DNA of 64,000 bases from VAXT01 sp963794605 (GCA_963794605.1 CAWCEN010000004.1:186001-250000), one strand, 5' to 3'. Positions 7,642-17,944 are shown, counted from the first letter of the stretch. The notes: generated by a model from the letters alone, not told the origin. A program made the numbers and translations.

Positions 7642-10600
7642 CCAGCGCTGGGAAGGTCGCCGTGTACGCGGGATTCTCGACAAGGGCAGCGAGGTGCGGC
7701 GCCAGCTTCCGACGCAAAGCCCCCTTCCACCCTTCCCCGACCAGATCGTGAAACAGGACTGGCTGCGACGAAGTGGCGCCTTCAAGAAATAGGTCTTGAT
7801 CGGCGCCTTCGCCGATTGTCGCCGTCTTGTCGGTCCCTTCGACGCGAGCGTCGATGACGAGGTCCCGGACCTGGTGCACACGAAGATTCCGTAGTCGCCT
7901 CGCTCGCTCCTCGAACTGCTGACTGCCTGGCTCGAGCGTCTGCGTTCCAAGGCTGTGATGCGCGACGATCGCCAGTAGCTCGGGTATTCGGTCGGCGAGG
8001 AGGTCGGCGACCTCGTCGGTGACGTCTCGGCCAACGTCGCCCTGGCGCCGCTTCAGTGAGACGACAAACGGAGGTATTCCGAGGCTGGCGGCGACCTGGT
8101 TGCGGTCTCTGGGAAGGCTCGCGAACGGAACCTCGCCGGCAAAGTAACGTCTGTACGAGGCGAATCGACCGTCGTCATGTCGTGCGTTGCTTGGCGGACT
8201 CACGTATCCCGGGCCGTCGCCCAGGTCACAAAGGACACCGACACGTACAAGCAGGTCGGCGACCGGGTCCGAGTCGTCTTCGGCGAGCTCCTCCAGTCGC
8301 TCGTAAGCGAGGCGGTGCAACCCGACAAACGCTTGCCTCGCACTGCTCGTTGATTCGGGGGAGACGGCAAGCCCACCGAGGTCGAAACCCTCGCGCAAGG
8401 TCTCGAGTAGGCGCTCGAGCCGACTTAGGTCTGCAGTTTCAAGCGTGTCGATCAGAGCGAGTCGACGAAGCTCGCCCGCTAACTCCACTTCCGGATCGCA
8501 AAGCGCTAGATACCGTAGTGGGCTCTGTCGTAAGCCCGCGCCCGCGGGCGGCCGGCTCGCCCACCAAACAGAAGACGCAAGCTGTGGCGTGTCCAGCGCA
8601 TGGCCGTCGACGACGGCCGGGACCCAAGGGTCGGTCTGTAGCTGAACTGCGAGGATGCTCGGGTAGTTGTCTTCCCGGGAGCTCTGGTACCACCTGCTAT
8701 GTCCAGAACCTCCGCTCTTGCACCCCGAGCAGAAGGCCGCTACTCGATCGAGCCGTGAGTACAGGCTCGCACCGAGCGAGAGGAGCTCGCTCGTCTTGGC
8801 TGGGTCGCGTGCGGCAGCCTCGGAAAGCGACCAGCGAAAGCGAAAGTCCTCAGCTATCCAAACGTTCTGGTGATCTGCGCCCGCCCACGGATGCTGAATG
8901 AACCGCCATCCCCCAGTAGCGGACACGCGTTCCATGCGAGTGTCCTGATGTGGCCCCGTCCACGGGAGGCGTTTGCCGCGGGCATCCCACCTCTCGAACG
9001 CCTCCACCGGCATCACTTCCCAGACGCCGAGGGTCAAGAGGAACGCATGCGCTTGCGCGTTCCGTTCTCTCTCGTCTGCCTCGTCCGGTTCATCCGGAGC
9101 AAGGTGATCCGCCAAGTACGGCAGGATCGTCTCGGGAGCGCCAAGCATGGTCGAGTCGCTCGGAGACACGGCGTCGAGCGCCCTGTATGCGTTGGCGCGC
9201 GCCACGCTGGCGCTCGTAGGTGGACCACACGCCCCTGCGTCGAGCCAAGACGCCCAGTCGGAGCCGAAAGCAAGCGTGCCCGCCGGTCGCCACTTTCCGT
9301 TACGCGCTGGCACCAGAGTCGCGGCTAGCAAGCGTCTGCGGCGTTGACGATCTGCCTCCGGCCCGGGATTGCCCCCATGCCCAGGGCGGCACCAAAACCA
9401 AGCTGAAGGATCAAACTCGATCGCGCGCTCTGCGGCAGTGGACGTGCTGAAATCGCTACGAGTTTCACGTACCAGCAAGGCCCATAGAAACCGGAGGACG
9501 GCGTCCGGGTTGCCGTCGGTCGAGTCGATGCCGCGCAACCGGTCGAGAATGTTGTCGACCGTGAAATTGCGCACACCCAAGGGCTTTGCTCGGTCGACCT
9601 CGGCTTCGCTGGAGAGAAGCCCGTCGGGTAGAAACGCCACGTCCATCGCTTCCGGTGGAACGAGCGCGGTGCCTCCGACCTCGCGAGCGCGCGCCATCAC
9701 AAGAAGACTTCGGCGACCCGCTACTCCTTCGCCGACATCCGGTACCGGCAAGAGCGCGCGTCCGCCGTCCGCGACCAACACTGGCAGCAGGCAGCTCTCG
9801 GGATCGCCCCTGAGTCCTTGCAGAAGTCCGTCTGCCTTCTCGCGATCATGAAGGTCGAGCGCTGTCACGAGGTCGAGGAGCGCGCGGAAGCGTGAGTCCT
9901 CCTCTCCGCTTCCCCACGGTCCCTGCTTCCCAGGACGAAATAGAACCTCAAGCGAATCCCACAGGTTCGGCGCGTCTTCAGGACGCCGCTCCAATAAGAA
10001 GTGGTGGCCCGCGGCTCCTATGCGGCGAGAAGGCATCCCCAAGGCAGTTCTCCTCAGGATGTAGGCGGGCGGAAAGGCCTCGGCAATCTTGTCGATGAGC
10101 TCGGTCCGCTCGTCGACAACAAGCTCGGTTGGTTTCGCGAGCTCAGGAACACCGCGCTCGGCCTCAAGCGGCACCCAGGTGATCTCGTCGAGCAAACGGA
10201 GGGCGCCCTCACGAAAGGCAGCCGCGCGGGGATCTTCAGGAGGGGCCGCCTCGCCGAGGAGGTCCGGGAGAGGCGCGAGCGCTTCGGGGTCATCGGCAGC
10301 GGTATCGGCTACGGCAGCGGCGACGAGGTTGGTCAACTCCTCGAGGATCGCCGCGTTCTGCGCCGCGGAGCCGTCGTAGAAGCCCGTGCGCGCCGCATTC
10401 ACTTCAAAGTAACCGTGGAGCAGGAAAGGAAGACCGGACCCGATCTTGGTTGGAAAGAACAGGTGAAACGGGGCCGAGGCAGATCCAGATACCGCAGGCA
10501 AAAGCCCGTCGCTATCCAGGTCACTCCGCAGTCCGACGGCGATCTCGCCCGACAGGTCATGCGTGTCGGGCAGCGTGCGTCTGTAGAGGCGCCATCGGCT

Positions 10601-11506
10601 CGTGGGCGTCCGGTTGCGGGTAACGGTCACGAGCTCGCGAGTTGCCCCCATCGCGAGGGCGGTCTCGGTGTTCCATTCAGGCTCAATCACGTGTTCCTGG
10701 CTGTCCAGACGATCGACGATCTCGAGTCGGTCGAACGTGCCGAGCAGTAGGAGCATCTCGTCAGTCAAGTCGTTTAGCGCGTCGCGGACGAGCCCAAGCC
10801 ATGCGACGCGGTCTGTGCTCGGCTTCGGCCGGAGTTGATCGTTGAACGGCAGCCGGATGACTGTGTCGAAGCCCTCATTCGCCAAGGTCTCGACCTCAGC
10901 CGGGAGAGTGTCGACCCACGTCGGGTAGCGGAGTACCGGTACTGCCGAGATCGGGTCCGGGATGTCGTCGACCGCCGCGAGGTGGTCGTCCCATTCCGGC
11001 GAGTTCGACCGGATTAGTTCCAAAGCTCGCCGTGGATCGAACCGAACTGCCAACTCGGGCATCGGGGCCGCTAGACCCGAGTACAGCTCGGGTGTGAGCG
11101 AAATCTCCAGGACCGATTTGAACCCGATCCCCTTATGTCCGATTGCTTCGCCGCGACCCTTTGTCGAATGGCCAATCTGGCCGAGAGATTCGATAACCGC
11201 GGTTTCGGGGAACGGCCTGCCCTGATTCGCAACAAGAAGGGATGGGCCATCGTCGAGCACAATCCGGACGCGGGACCGAGCGCCGGCGCGCCGGCTTCCG
11301 CGCCATGCGTCGGCGGCGTTTTGGAGTAACTCGATTAGAAATCGACCGTGGTACTCGCGGCCCAATAGCCGCTCTGCGCGCGCGAAGGAGCATGTGTCTT
11401 GGACCTGCCCCGCGGTGTTGCGGTAGGCGCGCTCTGCTACGCGCTCCTCGATGAAGCTCCGAGTTGTTCGCGGCTCGCTAGAGGCGACCTTGGTCGACTC
11501 CGCCAT
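7642..11506 (-). CDS. Sacsin/HSP90-like ATPase, 3'-truncated
   Basis: About 1285 recognisably native residues. The N-terminal domain is a GHKL/HSP90-type ATPase: FLIELLQNAADAW (N-box) near residues 57-69, LLVANQGRPF, then GHSTKGRGEAIGHKGIGFKS, the glycine-rich lid loops typical of sacsin-like proteins. The remainder is a long, low-similarity scaffold of helical repeats without recognised domains. The frame continues past about 7642 into antisense-like low-complexity Arg/Ala sequence that is really the out-of-frame formyltransferase gene, so the true C-terminus is lost. Large proteins with this ATPase occur in defence islands and as chaperone-like factors; which applies is not shown here. Confidence 0.7.
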
Positions 11507-11612
11507 GCCGCATTAGTAGCCGATCACTCGTTGACCTGCGTCTCGCGCCTGGGTGCGTTCGGCGGCGTCGAGATCGGCGACCTCAATCAGGACGAAATCG
11601 AGTTTCAGCGTT

Positions 11613-12170
11613 CTAGTGGCGACGGTCGACTTCGAGGGCGTCCACGAGCTCCTCTCTCTCAGGCGCCCTCTCCACTGGCTCGACCAGGGCGTCCTGGATC
11701 TGGGCGGCCACGTCGCGGAGGCTCTCGAGGACGCGCTGCTTGCGCTCCTCGAGCATCTTCATCTCCCGCTGGAGTGTCTCGTGGCGCTGGACGACCGTCT
11801 GCTCGAGCTCGTCGGCTTTCGCCTGCGCTGTTTCGAGCTGCTCCTTCGCCTTCGCCTCCGCGTCGGCCAGGAGCCGGCGGGCCTCCTCCTCGACGGTTCG
11901 CCGGTGCTGCGTGCCGTACGAGTCGGCTGCCTCGGTCATGTCGCGCGCGTACTGGTCTGCTTCGGTCTTGGCCTGCGCCGCCTCGCGTGTGAGCTCCTCG
12001 ATCTTTGCCGCGGCATGCTGCTCCGCCTGGCGCAGGACCTCGATCGCCTCGAGATTGGCCCTGTCGCGGATCTCCTTCGCGGCCTCCTCGGCCGCCTCGA
12101 TGATCGCGTTCACCTTCGAGCCGACCGTCTTGTCGGCTGCTGCCTGCTCTTCCTCTGGATGATCAAGCAT
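11613..12170 (-). CDS. DivIVA-like coiled-coil protein
   Basis: A 185-residue protein that is almost wholly coiled coil, Ala/Glu/Lys/Arg rich (EEAAKEIRDRANLEAIEVLRQAEQHAAAK...), similar in style to DivIVA/ATP-synthase-b-like actinobacterial proteins. There is no membrane segment. An excellent AAGGAGG lies four bases before the ATG. A promoter-like TTGCAA/AATAAG pair sits upstream at 12206-12234. Likely a cytoskeletal or polar scaffold protein, by composition only. Confidence 0.6.
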   Translation of the reverse strand: MLDHPEEEQAAADKTVGSKVNAIIEAAEEAAKEIRDRANLEAIEVLRQAEQHAAAKIEELTREAAQAKTEADQYARDMTEAADSYGTQHRRTVEEEARRLLADAEAKAKEQLETAQAKADELEQTVVQRHETLQREMKMLEERKQRVLESLRDVAAQIQDALVEPVERAPEREELVDALEVDRRH

Positions 12171-12205
12171 CGATCCTCCTTCGTTCGAGCCGCAGGGGCG
12201 CGCAA

Positions 12206-12234
12206 CTTATTGCAGCTTTGCGTCCGTTTTGCAA
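12206..12234 (-). promoter_or_regulatory. Candidate promoter TTGCAA-17-AATAAG
   Basis: Minus-strand TTGCAA (12229-12234) and AATAAG (12206-12211) are separated by 17 bases and lie about 36 bases before the coiled-coil gene with its strong ribosome site. Only approximate match to consensus. Confidence 0.3.
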
Positions 12235-12259
12235 CTTGAAACGCGGAATCGTTGCGTTG

Positions 12260-13052
12260 TTACGCGGCCGCGGCGCCGAGACTCACCTCGGAGCCCTTGC
12301 AGACCCATGCGTCGATCGTCTGCTCCCGGCCGCGCAACTCGAGCGTGCGCCGCTCGAGGCCGGCCGTCTCGAGACCGCCCGCGTCAGCCGTCTCGCAACT
12401 GATCAGAACCTCCCCCGCGCCCGCGAGACCCGTCAGGCGAGAGGCCGTGTTGACCGTGTCCCCGAGCGCCGTGAAGTCCTTCGCATCGCCCTCCCCGACT
12501 GCGCCCACGAATGACCTCCCGGAGTGGACACCCACGCCGAGGGGGATGTCGTCGTCGGTCTGCTCGAGCAAGCCCCTGGCGGCGGCGATCGCGTTCGCCG
12601 CGTGGTGGTTGTCCGTGAACGAGGGGATGAAGAGCGCCACAGCGCCGTCGCCCACGAACTTGTCGACGATCCCGTCCTGCTCGTCGATCGCCTCGGCCGC
12701 CGCGCCGTAGAAGCGCGCGATCAGGCGGGAGTACTCCTCCGGCGGCAGGCGCTCGGCGATCGCGGTCGAGCCGCGGACATCGGCGAAGAGCACCGAGATC
12801 TCGACCTCGGCCCCGCCCGGCTGCTTCGAGATCCCGCGGATGCACCAGTTGCAGAGCCGTCGGTTCAGCGGCGAGGGGCCGTAGCCGATCATCGCGCATC
12901 AGGACGCTGCCTGCCCCGCTGAACGGCGCGTTACAGAGCTTGCAGCGCGGCGGCGAGGGCAACGCGCCCCACATGCGCCGCATCTTGTGGAGGCGGGGGT
13001 AGTTGCCGGTCAGCATCGTCCTCCACATTTCCTCCACCGTCGGCTTGGCCAT
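12260..13052 (-). CDS. Adenylate/guanylate cyclase, frameshifted near 12894
   Basis: Class III nucleotide cyclase. The catalytic domain (continuous from 12892) reads LFADVRGSTAIAERL, the metal-binding Asp region, later DGIVDKFVGDGAVALF and TALGDTVNTASRL. The N-terminal part lies in another frame: MAKPTVEEMWRTMLTGNYPRLHK...CKLCNAPFSG, and together with CNWC in the catalytic frame it makes a CxxC...CxxC zinc-ribbon-like pair typical of this subfamily. The frames meet at CGCGATGATC, where one extra base disrupts the join. If the shift is real, only the 210-residue catalytic part would be translated, from ATG at 12892. Product is cAMP or cGMP. Confidence 0.8.
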
Positions 13053-13088
13053 CTCACCTGACAGTACCTATCGCTTTACGATCGGCGG

Positions 13089-14216
13089 ATGCGCCCGCCT
13101 CCGCACCTGCTGGAACGGCTTCCGCAGCAGTACTTCACGGCGCTGCTCGCGGAGGTTTCGCGGCACGCGGCGCTCGACGGGGAGCCGCTCGTCGACCTCG
13201 GGCGCGGGAATCCCGAGGTCGGGCCGCCGCAGCACGTGATCGACGCGCTCGCCGAGGCGGCGAACCTGCCGTCGGCTCACGGGTACCCGCCGTTTCGCGG
13301 GCTGCCCGCGCTGCGCGAGGCGATCGCCGCGCGGTACGCGGACGTCTACGGCGTCGAGCTCGACCCGGACACCGAGGTCTCGATCATGCCCGGGACGAAG
13401 ACGGCGATCTGCGAGCTCGCCCTCGTGCTCGCCGAGCGCGGGCAGACGATCGTGCTGCCCGACCCGTACTACCCGGACTACCCGTCCGGGCCCGCGCTCG
13501 CCGGGGCTGCGACCGGGTACGTGCCGCTCGACCGCGAGGCCGGTTGGGCGCCCGACTTCTCGGCCGCGCCTCGCGACGACGTCGCCGCGCTGTTCCTCAA
13601 CTTCCCGTCCAACCCATGCGCGGTTTGCGTGCCCGAGGGGACGTTCGCGGGCGCGGTCGAGTACGCGCAGGAGACGGGCGCGATCGTCGTCCACGACTTC
13701 GCGTACGGGGACATCGTCTTCGACGGGCGGTCGCCGCAGAGCTTCCTCGCCGAGCCGGGCGCGAAGGAGGTCGGCGTCGAGATGTTCTCGATGTCGAAGA
13801 CGTACGGGATGGCCGGCTGGCGGCTCGGGTTCGTCGTCGGCAACGCGGAGATCGTGGCGCGGCTGGACCTGCTCGCCGACCACGCGCGCGTCGGGATCTT
13901 CACGCCGGTGCAGCAGGCGGGGATCGCGGCGCTGACCGGGCCGCAGGACTCGGTCGCCGAGCGCGTCGAGACGTACCGTCGCAGGCGCGACCGCGTGCAG
14001 GAGGTCCTCCCCCACGTCACGTCGGAAGGTTCGTTCTACCTCTGGTGGGAGCTGCCCGACGGCTTGACTCCTGAGCGGCTTCTCGAGCACCGCGTCGCCG
14101 TCGCACCCGGCGAGGGCTTCGGCTCCCGCGGCGAGGGCTGGGCACGACTCTCGCTGGCGGTCACGGACGAAGCGCTCGAGACCGGGCTCAAGCGGCTGGA
14201 GCGTGCCATCGACTAA
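13089..14216 (+). CDS. PLP-dependent class I/II aminotransferase
   Basis: Fold-type I aminotransferase, 375 residues, closest in style to AlaC/DapL-like enzymes. Visible signatures: substrate loop DLGRGNPEVGPP near 37-48, HGYPPFRGLPALR, FNFPSNP-like LFLNFPSNP, the Asp of VVHDFAYGD, and the Schiff-base lysine in SMSKTYGMAGWRLG. The C-terminal arginine region is VAPGEGFGSRGEGWARLSLA. Specific amino acid substrate cannot be told. It diverges from the cyclase gene with only 36 bases between starts. Confidence 0.9.
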   Translation: MRPPPHLLERLPQQYFTALLAEVSRHAALDGEPLVDLGRGNPEVGPPQHVIDALAEAANLPSAHGYPPFRGLPALREAIAARYADVYGVELDPDTEVSIMPGTKTAICELALVLAERGQTIVLPDPYYPDYPSGPALAGAATGYVPLDREAGWAPDFSAAPRDDVAALFLNFPSNPCAVCVPEGTFAGAVEYAQETGAIVVHDFAYGDIVFDGRSPQSFLAEPGAKEVGVEMFSMSKTYGMAGWRLGFVVGNAEIVARLDLLADHARVGIFTPVQQAGIAALTGPQDSVAERVETYRRRRDRVQEVLPHVTSEGSFYLWWELPDGLTPERLLEHRVAVAPGEGFGSRGEGWARLSLAVTDEALETGLKRLERAID

Positions 14217-14272
14217 GTCCTCCGGGGCGGTCTACTTGATGCCCCAAGAGCCACCGCTGATACTTGGCGACA

Positions 14273-14683
14273 ATGCCGCTGAGCCTCGCACAGGCCCACG
14301 TCCTCATCGCAGCCGCACATGACCACGCCGCCGCCAACAGCTGGAAGATCGCCGTGGCCGTCGTCGACGAGGGCGGACTCCTCGTCGCGCTCGGCCGCAT
14401 GGACGGCGCGTTCCCGCTCTCAGCGCAGATCGCCGAAGCCAAGGCAGCCGGTACAGCGCTCTGGCACCGCGACGGCGAGCAGCTCGCAGCCAGCCGCGCT
14501 TCCCACGAGGGATTCTTCGACGCGGTCAGCAGGCTCGTCCGGCTGCCACTCATTCCAGGCCCGGGCTCAGTGTTGATCAGGAGCGGCGAGGCCGTGCTGG
14601 GCGCAGCCGGGGCGAGTGGTGCGAGCGGCGACGACGACCGCGACTGTGTCGAGGCAGGCCTACGGGCCGTCTTTTCAGGCTGA
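14273..14683 (+). CDS. GlcG/HbpS family haem-binding-like protein
   Basis: A 136-residue single-domain protein (PF03928-type). Family features: LSLAQAHVLIAAAHDHAAANSW, then IAVAVVDEGGLLVALGRMDGAF, KAAGTALWHRD and a late GAAGASGASGDDDRDCVEAGL, matching the conserved VSGG..QDE..A segment. ATG at 14273 is preferred over TTG at 14264 since it gives the normal N-terminus. Members bind haem or act in glycolate-gene neighbourhoods; neither partner is seen here. Confidence 0.8.
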   Translation: MPLSLAQAHVLIAAAHDHAAANSWKIAVAVVDEGGLLVALGRMDGAFPLSAQIAEAKAAGTALWHRDGEQLAASRASHEGFFDAVSRLVRLPLIPGPGSVLIRSGEAVLGAAGASGASGDDDRDCVEAGLRAVFSG

Positions 14684-14719
14684 CACGACCGGAGGCATAG
14701 GCGCTAAGACCGCGGCCGG

Positions 14720-15577
14720 CTAGCCCGGCATGGCCGGGACGAACCGCTTGACGAAGTCGAGCGCGGTCTGCGCGACCTCCTGCCAGCCGTGGTCGATGGT
14801 CAGCGAGTGGCCGCGGTTGGGCATCTGCTTGATCTCGGTGACGCTCGGGTTGCGCTTCTGCCGCTTGTACGCGGCGTTGGCGACCGCCCAGGGAACCGTG
14901 TGGTCCTTCTCCCCGTCGAGGATCAGCAGCGGGCCCCGATCGGGGTTCTTCGTGTCGGCCTTCGACTCGGTCCAGGGGTTGAGGTTGGCGTTGCCCATCT
15001 GGGCCAGGGCGATCCCCGACCCGGCCACGTGGTACGTGTCGTAGAGGCGCTTCGCCTCGTCCTCATCGAGGGCGTTCGTCCAGCCGTATTTGAACTGGTC
15101 GAAGGTGAGCGTGATGGCGCGGCCTCGATACCGGGGGTTGATCAGGAAGGGTCCAGCCACCTTGAGCGTGGAGAGGGGCAGCGGCAGGACGCCGCGAAAC
15201 ACGCCCGGGTCGATGGCGACCGTGGCTGCGGAGAGCCCACGGCCGGCGAGCATCTGGGCTAGCAATCCGCCGGTCGAGTGCCCCATCACGGCGGGCTTCT
15301 TCTCGAGCTTGCCGATAACCTCGGCCGTGTGGTCGGCAACCTGCTTCAGCGTCTTGTTGGCGAGGACGTCCGGGTTCGCCCGCGCCGCTTCAACGGTTTC
15401 CGGATCGTCTGGCCAGTCCGGCGTCAGCGGCGCGTAACCGGCCTGCCTGAAAAAGTCCGCCCAGTTGGCCCAGCTACTCGGCAGCAGCCAGAGGCCGTGG
15501 ATGAAGACGACCGGAGTGGTGCCGGAGGCGTTTGCCGCCTCGATCTCCCTGCTCTCCCGCTCCGAAATGGACGCCAT
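14720..15577 (-). CDS. Alpha/beta hydrolase
   Basis: A 285-residue serine hydrolase. HGLW oxyanion region near residue 26, nucleophile elbow GHSTGG, acid in ILDGEKDHTVP, and terminal histidine in NRGHSLTIDHGW form the triad. GAGGAG lies six bases before the ATG of MASISERESRE, so I prefer this over an in-frame GTG/ATG 11 codons upstream. No signal peptide. Substrate unknown; esterase or lactonase activity is typical. Confidence 0.85.
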   Translation of the reverse strand: MASISERESREIEAANASGTTPVVFIHGLWLLPSSWANWADFFRQAGYAPLTPDWPDDPETVEAARANPDVLANKTLKQVADHTAEVIGKLEKKPAVMGHSTGGLLAQMLAGRGLSAATVAIDPGVFRGVLPLPLSTLKVAGPFLINPRYRGRAITLTFDQFKYGWTNALDEDEAKRLYDTYHVAGSGIALAQMGNANLNPWTESKADTKNPDRGPLLILDGEKDHTVPWAVANAAYKRQKRNPSVTEIKQMPNRGHSLTIDHGWQEVAQTALDFVKRFVPAMPG

Positions 15578-15690
15578 GCCGAACTCCTCTCGGTCGCAGT
15601 GGAAGGTCATCCGACCCTACCGAACCGACGGGGAGCTCAGCCACGAGCTGGGTCTTGCTCCGAGGTCGTCGAGGGTCAAGACCTACACGC

Positions 15691-15948
15691 TCAGCGAAGA
15701 GCCTCCTCGAACCGCGGGTCGTCGCGCACGGCGGCGAAGTCGTCGTCTCTGCGCGCGTCCTCGCGGAACCGCGGGAGCAGCTCAACGGAGCGCCGGAGGT
15801 GGGCGAACGTGTCGTCGCCGGTCTCGCCCGCGAGCGTTGCGAAGCACGCATAGTTGTAATTCAAGCCCGCGTGGTCCGGCATGCGCTCGAGGGCACCTCG
15901 GACCGCTTCTAGCGCGTCGCCGTATCGCTGTTCGCCGTAGGCCCTCAT
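15691..15948 (-). CDS. TPR-like C-terminal module split from the cupin gene
   Basis: An 85-residue helical-repeat protein (AYGEQRYGDALEAVRGALERMPDHAGLNYNYACF... ending DDPRFEEALR). This is the tetratricopeptide-like module that in related actinobacterial proteins is fused to the C-terminus of a cupin. Here its ATG overlaps the cupin stop as ATGA, so it could be made by coupled translation. Alternatively, one G missing from a run of five (15975-15979) has broken a single cupin-TPR gene: adding one base restores a continuous frame reading VDWGEAWPLHSESMRAY. Confidence 0.7.
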   Translation of the reverse strand: MRAYGEQRYGDALEAVRGALERMPDHAGLNYNYACFATLAGETGDDTFAHLRRSVELLPRFREDARRDDDFAAVRDDPRFEEALR

Positions 15949-16337
15949 CGATTCGCTATGTAACGGCCACGCCTCCCCCAGTCGACCCCCTGGTACGCCT
16001 CGCCGGGTGTGGCGCCGACAGCGAGGACGGTTCCGTCCCCGGTCGCCTTCCGCCGTGACTCCGGCCCGACGAACACGAATGTCCCTGCGGGCGCGTCGAC
16101 CGTCTCGCCGTCGACCTCGAAGGTCGCCGTCCCGTCGAGCACGATGTACAGCTCCTCCTGGCCCGACCCGGACTCGTCGTGCTCGCCGATCAGCGTGCCC
16201 TCCTCGCCGGGCGTGTACGCGTTGATTCCGAATGCGTGTATCCCTAGGTGCTCGCGCACCGGGATATCTCTGCCGCGCCGCTCGATGTCGTCGAGGCGCG
16301 CGGCCTGCCACTTCGGCTTGTCGTTCATCCTGTTCAC
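15945..16337 (-). CDS. Cupin domain protein
   Basis: Single cupin of 130 residues: REHLGIHAFGINAYTPGEEG, then ELYIVLDGTATFEVDGETVDAPAGTFVFV, the two conserved cupin motifs with a His/Glu metal site (EHDE and the later region). It probably binds a metal; enzymatic function unknown. The final residues GRRGRYIANR are unlike the family and follow a G5 run; see the TPR module entry for the likely frameshift. Confidence 0.8.
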   Translation of the reverse strand: MNRMNDKPKWQAARLDDIERRGRDIPVREHLGIHAFGINAYTPGEEGTLIGEHDESGSGQEELYIVLDGTATFEVDGETVDAPAGTFVFVGPESRRKATGDGTVLAVGATPGEAYQGVDWGRRGRYIANR

Positions 16338-16396
16338 CTCCGAGTTGCGCCGGTCGTTGCGAATCGTCGATCGTAACCGCGGTCAGCTTTGTCGCC

Positions 16397-17254
16397 TCAG
16401 GAGCCCGCCCAGTGTTCGTCCCAGAACGCCGACTGCTGCTTCCCGTCGAGATCGGTGAAGCCGTACTCGCGGGCCAACGCCGGTGTCGTGAAGACGCCGC
16501 CCGACTTCTCGAGCACGTCCGGGTCGGCGGCGAGTGCGGCGATCGCACGTCCCGGGAACTCCGGCGATTCGGCCTTCGCCGCGGTCTCCGGGCTCAGGTC
16601 CATCCGCTCGAGCCGCATGAAGCCGGGTGAGACCGCGAGGCAGGTGACGCCGTGCGGCCGGAGGTCGTCCGCCATCTGCTCGGTCAGCTTGTTGGTCGCA
16701 TTCTTCACGACCTCGTAGAACGTGACCCCGTGCGGGCGGTCGAGCACCCAGGTCATGTTCACGATCAGCCCGCTGCCCGCCTCGATCATCATCGGCGCGG
16801 CCAGCGTCGAGGCGAACGCGGTGGCTCGCAGGCCGCCGCGGAACATCAGGTCCCAGTGGCGCCACTCCATCTCCCAGAACGGCGTCTCGAAGAAGAGCGG
16901 GAGCTCGTAGCCGCTCCACGCATTGTTGACGAGCAGGTCGAGGCGGCCCTGCTCGTTGCGGATCCGCTCGAACAGCGCCTCCACCTGCGAGTCGTCCGTG
17001 TGGTCGCAGCGAACGGCGATGCCAGTACCGCCGCGGGCGCTGAGCTCCTCGGCAGTGTCGTCGATCGTGCCGGGGCGGTCGAGCGTGGTCGGCTCGCCGC
17101 GGACGGAACGGCCAGTGAGGTAGACGACCGCGCCTTCCTCTCCGAGGACGAGTGCGATGCCTTTGCCGCCGCCCCGACTCGCACCGGTCACGAGCGCTAC
17201 GCGGTCCTTAAGGCGGGGCTTGGTCACGGGAGCTCCGGCACGGAAGTCTCTCAT
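16397..17254 (-). CDS. Short-chain dehydrogenase/reductase (DHRS1-like)
   Basis: NAD(P)-dependent oxidoreductase of 285 residues. TGASRGGGKGIA is the cofactor loop, NNAWSG the conserved NNAG-like motif, and YEVVK the YxxxK catalytic pair; the catalytic serine position reads MTW instead. The ATG overlaps the stop of the upstream DHFR-like gene by four bases (ATGA), so the two are coupled. A GTG nine codons in has a GGAG five bases before it and is an alternative start. Confidence 0.85.
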   Translation of the reverse strand: MRDFRAGAPVTKPRLKDRVALVTGASRGGGKGIALVLGEEGAVVYLTGRSVRGEPTTLDRPGTIDDTAEELSARGGTGIAVRCDHTDDSQVEALFERIRNEQGRLDLLVNNAWSGYELPLFFETPFWEMEWRHWDLMFRGGLRATAFASTLAAPMMIEAGSGLIVNMTWVLDRPHGVTFYEVVKNATNKLTEQMADDLRPHGVTCLAVSPGFMRLERMDLSPETAAKAESPEFPGRAIAALAADPDVLEKSGGVFTTPALAREYGFTDLDGKQQSAFWDEHWAGS

Positions 17255-17856
17255 CTACTCGTGTGCACGGGATAGCTGAGATGCGTGACACCCACACCGG
17301 TGACGACTGTCGGATTCCCGAGGACGACCGGTGCGTTCGCGAGGTGGTCGAACAGCCGTACTCCTGCGCCGAGCAACACGGCAGCAAGATCGATGTGGAT
17401 CTCGTCCAGCAGACCGGCGTCCAGGCATTGCTGGATCGTTTGGGCGCCGTGCACTCCCACGGACTTCGGGCCGGCAGCCGATTTCGCCCGAGCAACGGCG
17501 CTTTCGATGCCGTCGGTTACGAACTGGACTGTCGAGCCGGGCCGTGGCCAGCCGTCGGGCACGTGGTGGGTGACGACGAACGCGGGAATATCCCACGGGT
17601 GCTGGCCGCCCCAGCCGCCGGCGCGCTCGAACGTGCGCCGACCGGTGAGCATGGCGCCGACCTCAGCCGTCAAGCCTCTCAGGTGGTCCGCGCTCGGCGC
17701 CGAGACGTGGAACGTCATGCCCGAACTCGTGCTCGCTGTGGAGACCTCGACGTCGCCCGAGAAGTACCAGTCGAAGACCTCGGCGACCCCGTCGTTCGGG
17801 TCGGCGACGTACCCGTCGAGAGACATCGACATGAGTGCGATCACCTTGCTCATCAT
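17251..17856 (-). CDS. Dihydrofolate reductase family protein (RibD C-terminal type)
   Basis: A 201-residue reductase-fold protein: KVIALMSMSLDGYVADPNDG at the N-terminus, MLTGRRTFERAGGWGG and KSVGVHGAQTIQQCLDAGLLDE match the RibD_C/DHFR family. AAGGAG lies six bases upstream of the first ATG. These stand-alone proteins are widespread in soil actinobacteria; their substrates are mostly unknown. First gene of a two-gene unit with the SDR. Confidence 0.88.
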   Translation of the reverse strand: MMSKVIALMSMSLDGYVADPNDGVAEVFDWYFSGDVEVSTASTSSGMTFHVSAPSADHLRGLTAEVGAMLTGRRTFERAGGWGGQHPWDIPAFVVTHHVPDGWPRPGSTVQFVTDGIESAVARAKSAAGPKSVGVHGAQTIQQCLDAGLLDEIHIDLAAVLLGAGVRLFDHLANAPVVLGNPTVVTGVGVTHLSYPVHTSR

Positions 17857-17944
17857 CTGGTGCTCCTTCGCTCGCGGGCGGGAGTAGTGCCTTTACTCAG
17901 AGACTCAGCACGAACGCATAAATCATCGAGCGCGACCGGTAGCG

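Noticed and set aside
8056..9900. Many long plus-strand open frames
   Set aside because: They are shadows of the giant minus-strand ATPase; no family motifs and biased composition (Arg/Ala rich).
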